Below are positions 12,128 through 12,649 of a stretch of DNA of 12,649 nucleotides, piece after piece. The stretch is from JARFUG01 sp050485365 (lineage in GTDB: Bacteria > Desulfobacterota > Desulfuromonadia > Desulfuromonadales > JACZKF01): positions 1-12,649 of the forward strand of contig JBJHBH010000094.1 of NCBI GenBank assembly GCA_050485365.1. Reading direction: 5' to 3'. Positions within the stretch are counted from its first letter, which is position 1. Each line of letters opens with the position of its first letter. The position numbers and the translations under genes were made by a program. Under the pieces are notes generated by a model. The model made no database searches and was not told where the DNA came from. It worked only from the letters and a program-made list of their open reading frames with translations.

Positions 12128-12649
12128 TCAGAGCTCTTCCCGGATGAAGCGTACGGCGTTGCGGTACAGAAGGAGCCCCATGCCGTCTTCGCTGAGCCCT
12201 TCCTCGCGCGTCCAGCGCGGATGGTGCGTGCGGTGCACGTACGCCTCGGGATGGGGCATCAGCCCGAAAAGGCGCCCGCTCTCGTCGCACAGCCCGGCGA
12301 CGGCGCCCATCGAACCGTTGGGGTTCCACGGCTCTTCCATCGTGACACGGTAGTCGGCGTCGGCGTACTTGAGGGCGCCCAGGTGCTTGCCCTCGATCTC
12401 GGCAAGGACCTCGGGTGTTTCGGTGACGAACTTCCCCTCGCCGTGGCGCACCGGCAGATAGATTCCGTCGATCCCGCGCGTATAGATGCAGGGGGAGGCC
12501 GAATCGGCCTTCAGGTAGACCCAGCGGTCGATGAAGCGTCCGCCGTCGTTGTGGGTCAGGGTGGTGCTCTGGCGAAGCTCCCCCCCGAGGGCCGGCAGCA
12601 GCCCCATCTTGACCATCAGCTGAAAGCCGTTGCACACCCCCATGACTGT
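12128..12649 (-). CDS. purQ: Phosphoribosylformylglycinamidine synthase glutaminase subunit (partial, 5' cut by window edge)
   Basis: 173 C-terminal residues are visible; the frame is open to the edge, and the ATG at 12643 is internal, because it lies two codons inside the nucleophile strand (TVMGVCNGFQL). The class-I glutaminase triad is complete: Cys6 of the visible part, and His133 and Glu135 in MPHPEAY. RHGEGKF (69-75) and EPWNPNGSMGAVAGLCDESGRLFG (106-129) are PurQ marks. The subunit feeds ammonia to PurL to make FGAM. The end HRTHHPRWTREE looks like the longer PurQ variant of deltaproteobacteria rather than the tail of the single-chain PurL of gammaproteobacteria, but a fused PurL cannot be excluded because the N-terminal part is outside the window. 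purF follows after a terminator. Confidence 0.88.
   Translation of the reverse strand, partial: TVMGVCNGFQLMVKMGLLPALGGELRQSTTLTHNDGGRFIDRWVYLKADSASPCIYTRGIDGIYLPVRHGEGKFVTETPEVLAEIEGKHLGALKYADADYRVTMEEPWNPNGSMGAVAGLCDESGRLFGLMPHPEAYVHRTHHPRWTREEGLSEDGMGLLLYRNAVRFIREEL

Overview
The window is about 12.6 kb of dense, GC-rich (roughly 60% or more) bacterial chromosome. The likely source is an anaerobic deltaproteobacterium of the Desulfuromonadales/Geobacter type. Grounds are the haem-binding CxxCH tail of a c-type cytochrome at the left edge, the style of the PurQ, PurF, NadB and PgsA proteins, an EAL-HDOD signalling protein, and the free-standing chorismate mutase. This placement is inference from protein flavour, not from a database search.

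Left part (1-5807). A cytochrome end on the + strand faces a tightly packed six-gene operon on the minus strand. In transcription order the operon reads: small acyl-CoA hotdog thioesterase (5739-5353), degenerate-EAL/HDOD protein (5326-4106), gamma-glutamyltransferase lipoprotein (4098-2341), putative amidoligase of the Amidoligase_2 family (2337-1354), class-I glutamine-amidotransferase-like C26 hydrolase (1375-557) and PaaI-like thioesterase (567-127). Gaps are 26, 7 and 3 nt, followed by overlaps of 22 and 11 nt. One promoter-like site (5779-5807) precedes the set and one strong hairpin (85-123) closes it. The joining of an amide/gamma-glutamyl ligase with two gamma-glutamyl hydrolase/transferase enzymes is the best candidate for an uncharacterised pathway here.

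Middle (5808-7632). A 280-base non-coding stretch holds weak DnaA-box-like words. It is followed by tRNA-Gly(GCC) with its own promoter and terminator, then pgsA and a secreted lytic transglycosylase (4-nt overlap, minus strand). A divergent pair of good sigma70-type promoters at 7442-7521 drives the transglycosylase-pgsA pair leftward and nadB rightward.

Right part (7632-12649). nadB, a stand-alone AroQ chorismate mutase and a 69-residue protein matching only the N-terminal ferredoxin-like regulatory domain of type I-beta DAHP synthase run on the + strand to a bidirectional terminator. On the minus strand lie purQ (cut by the window edge, with its own terminator), purF and pyrE. Two intergenic stretches (9226-9312 and 10507-10568) are built of degenerate 7-base units whose second half is the reverse complement of the first. 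The purF leader contains nested perfect inverted repeats.

In sum the right side is core metabolism: NAD, aromatic amino acid, purine and pyrimidine synthesis. The left side is an accessory, probably gamma-glutamyl-amide-related operon.
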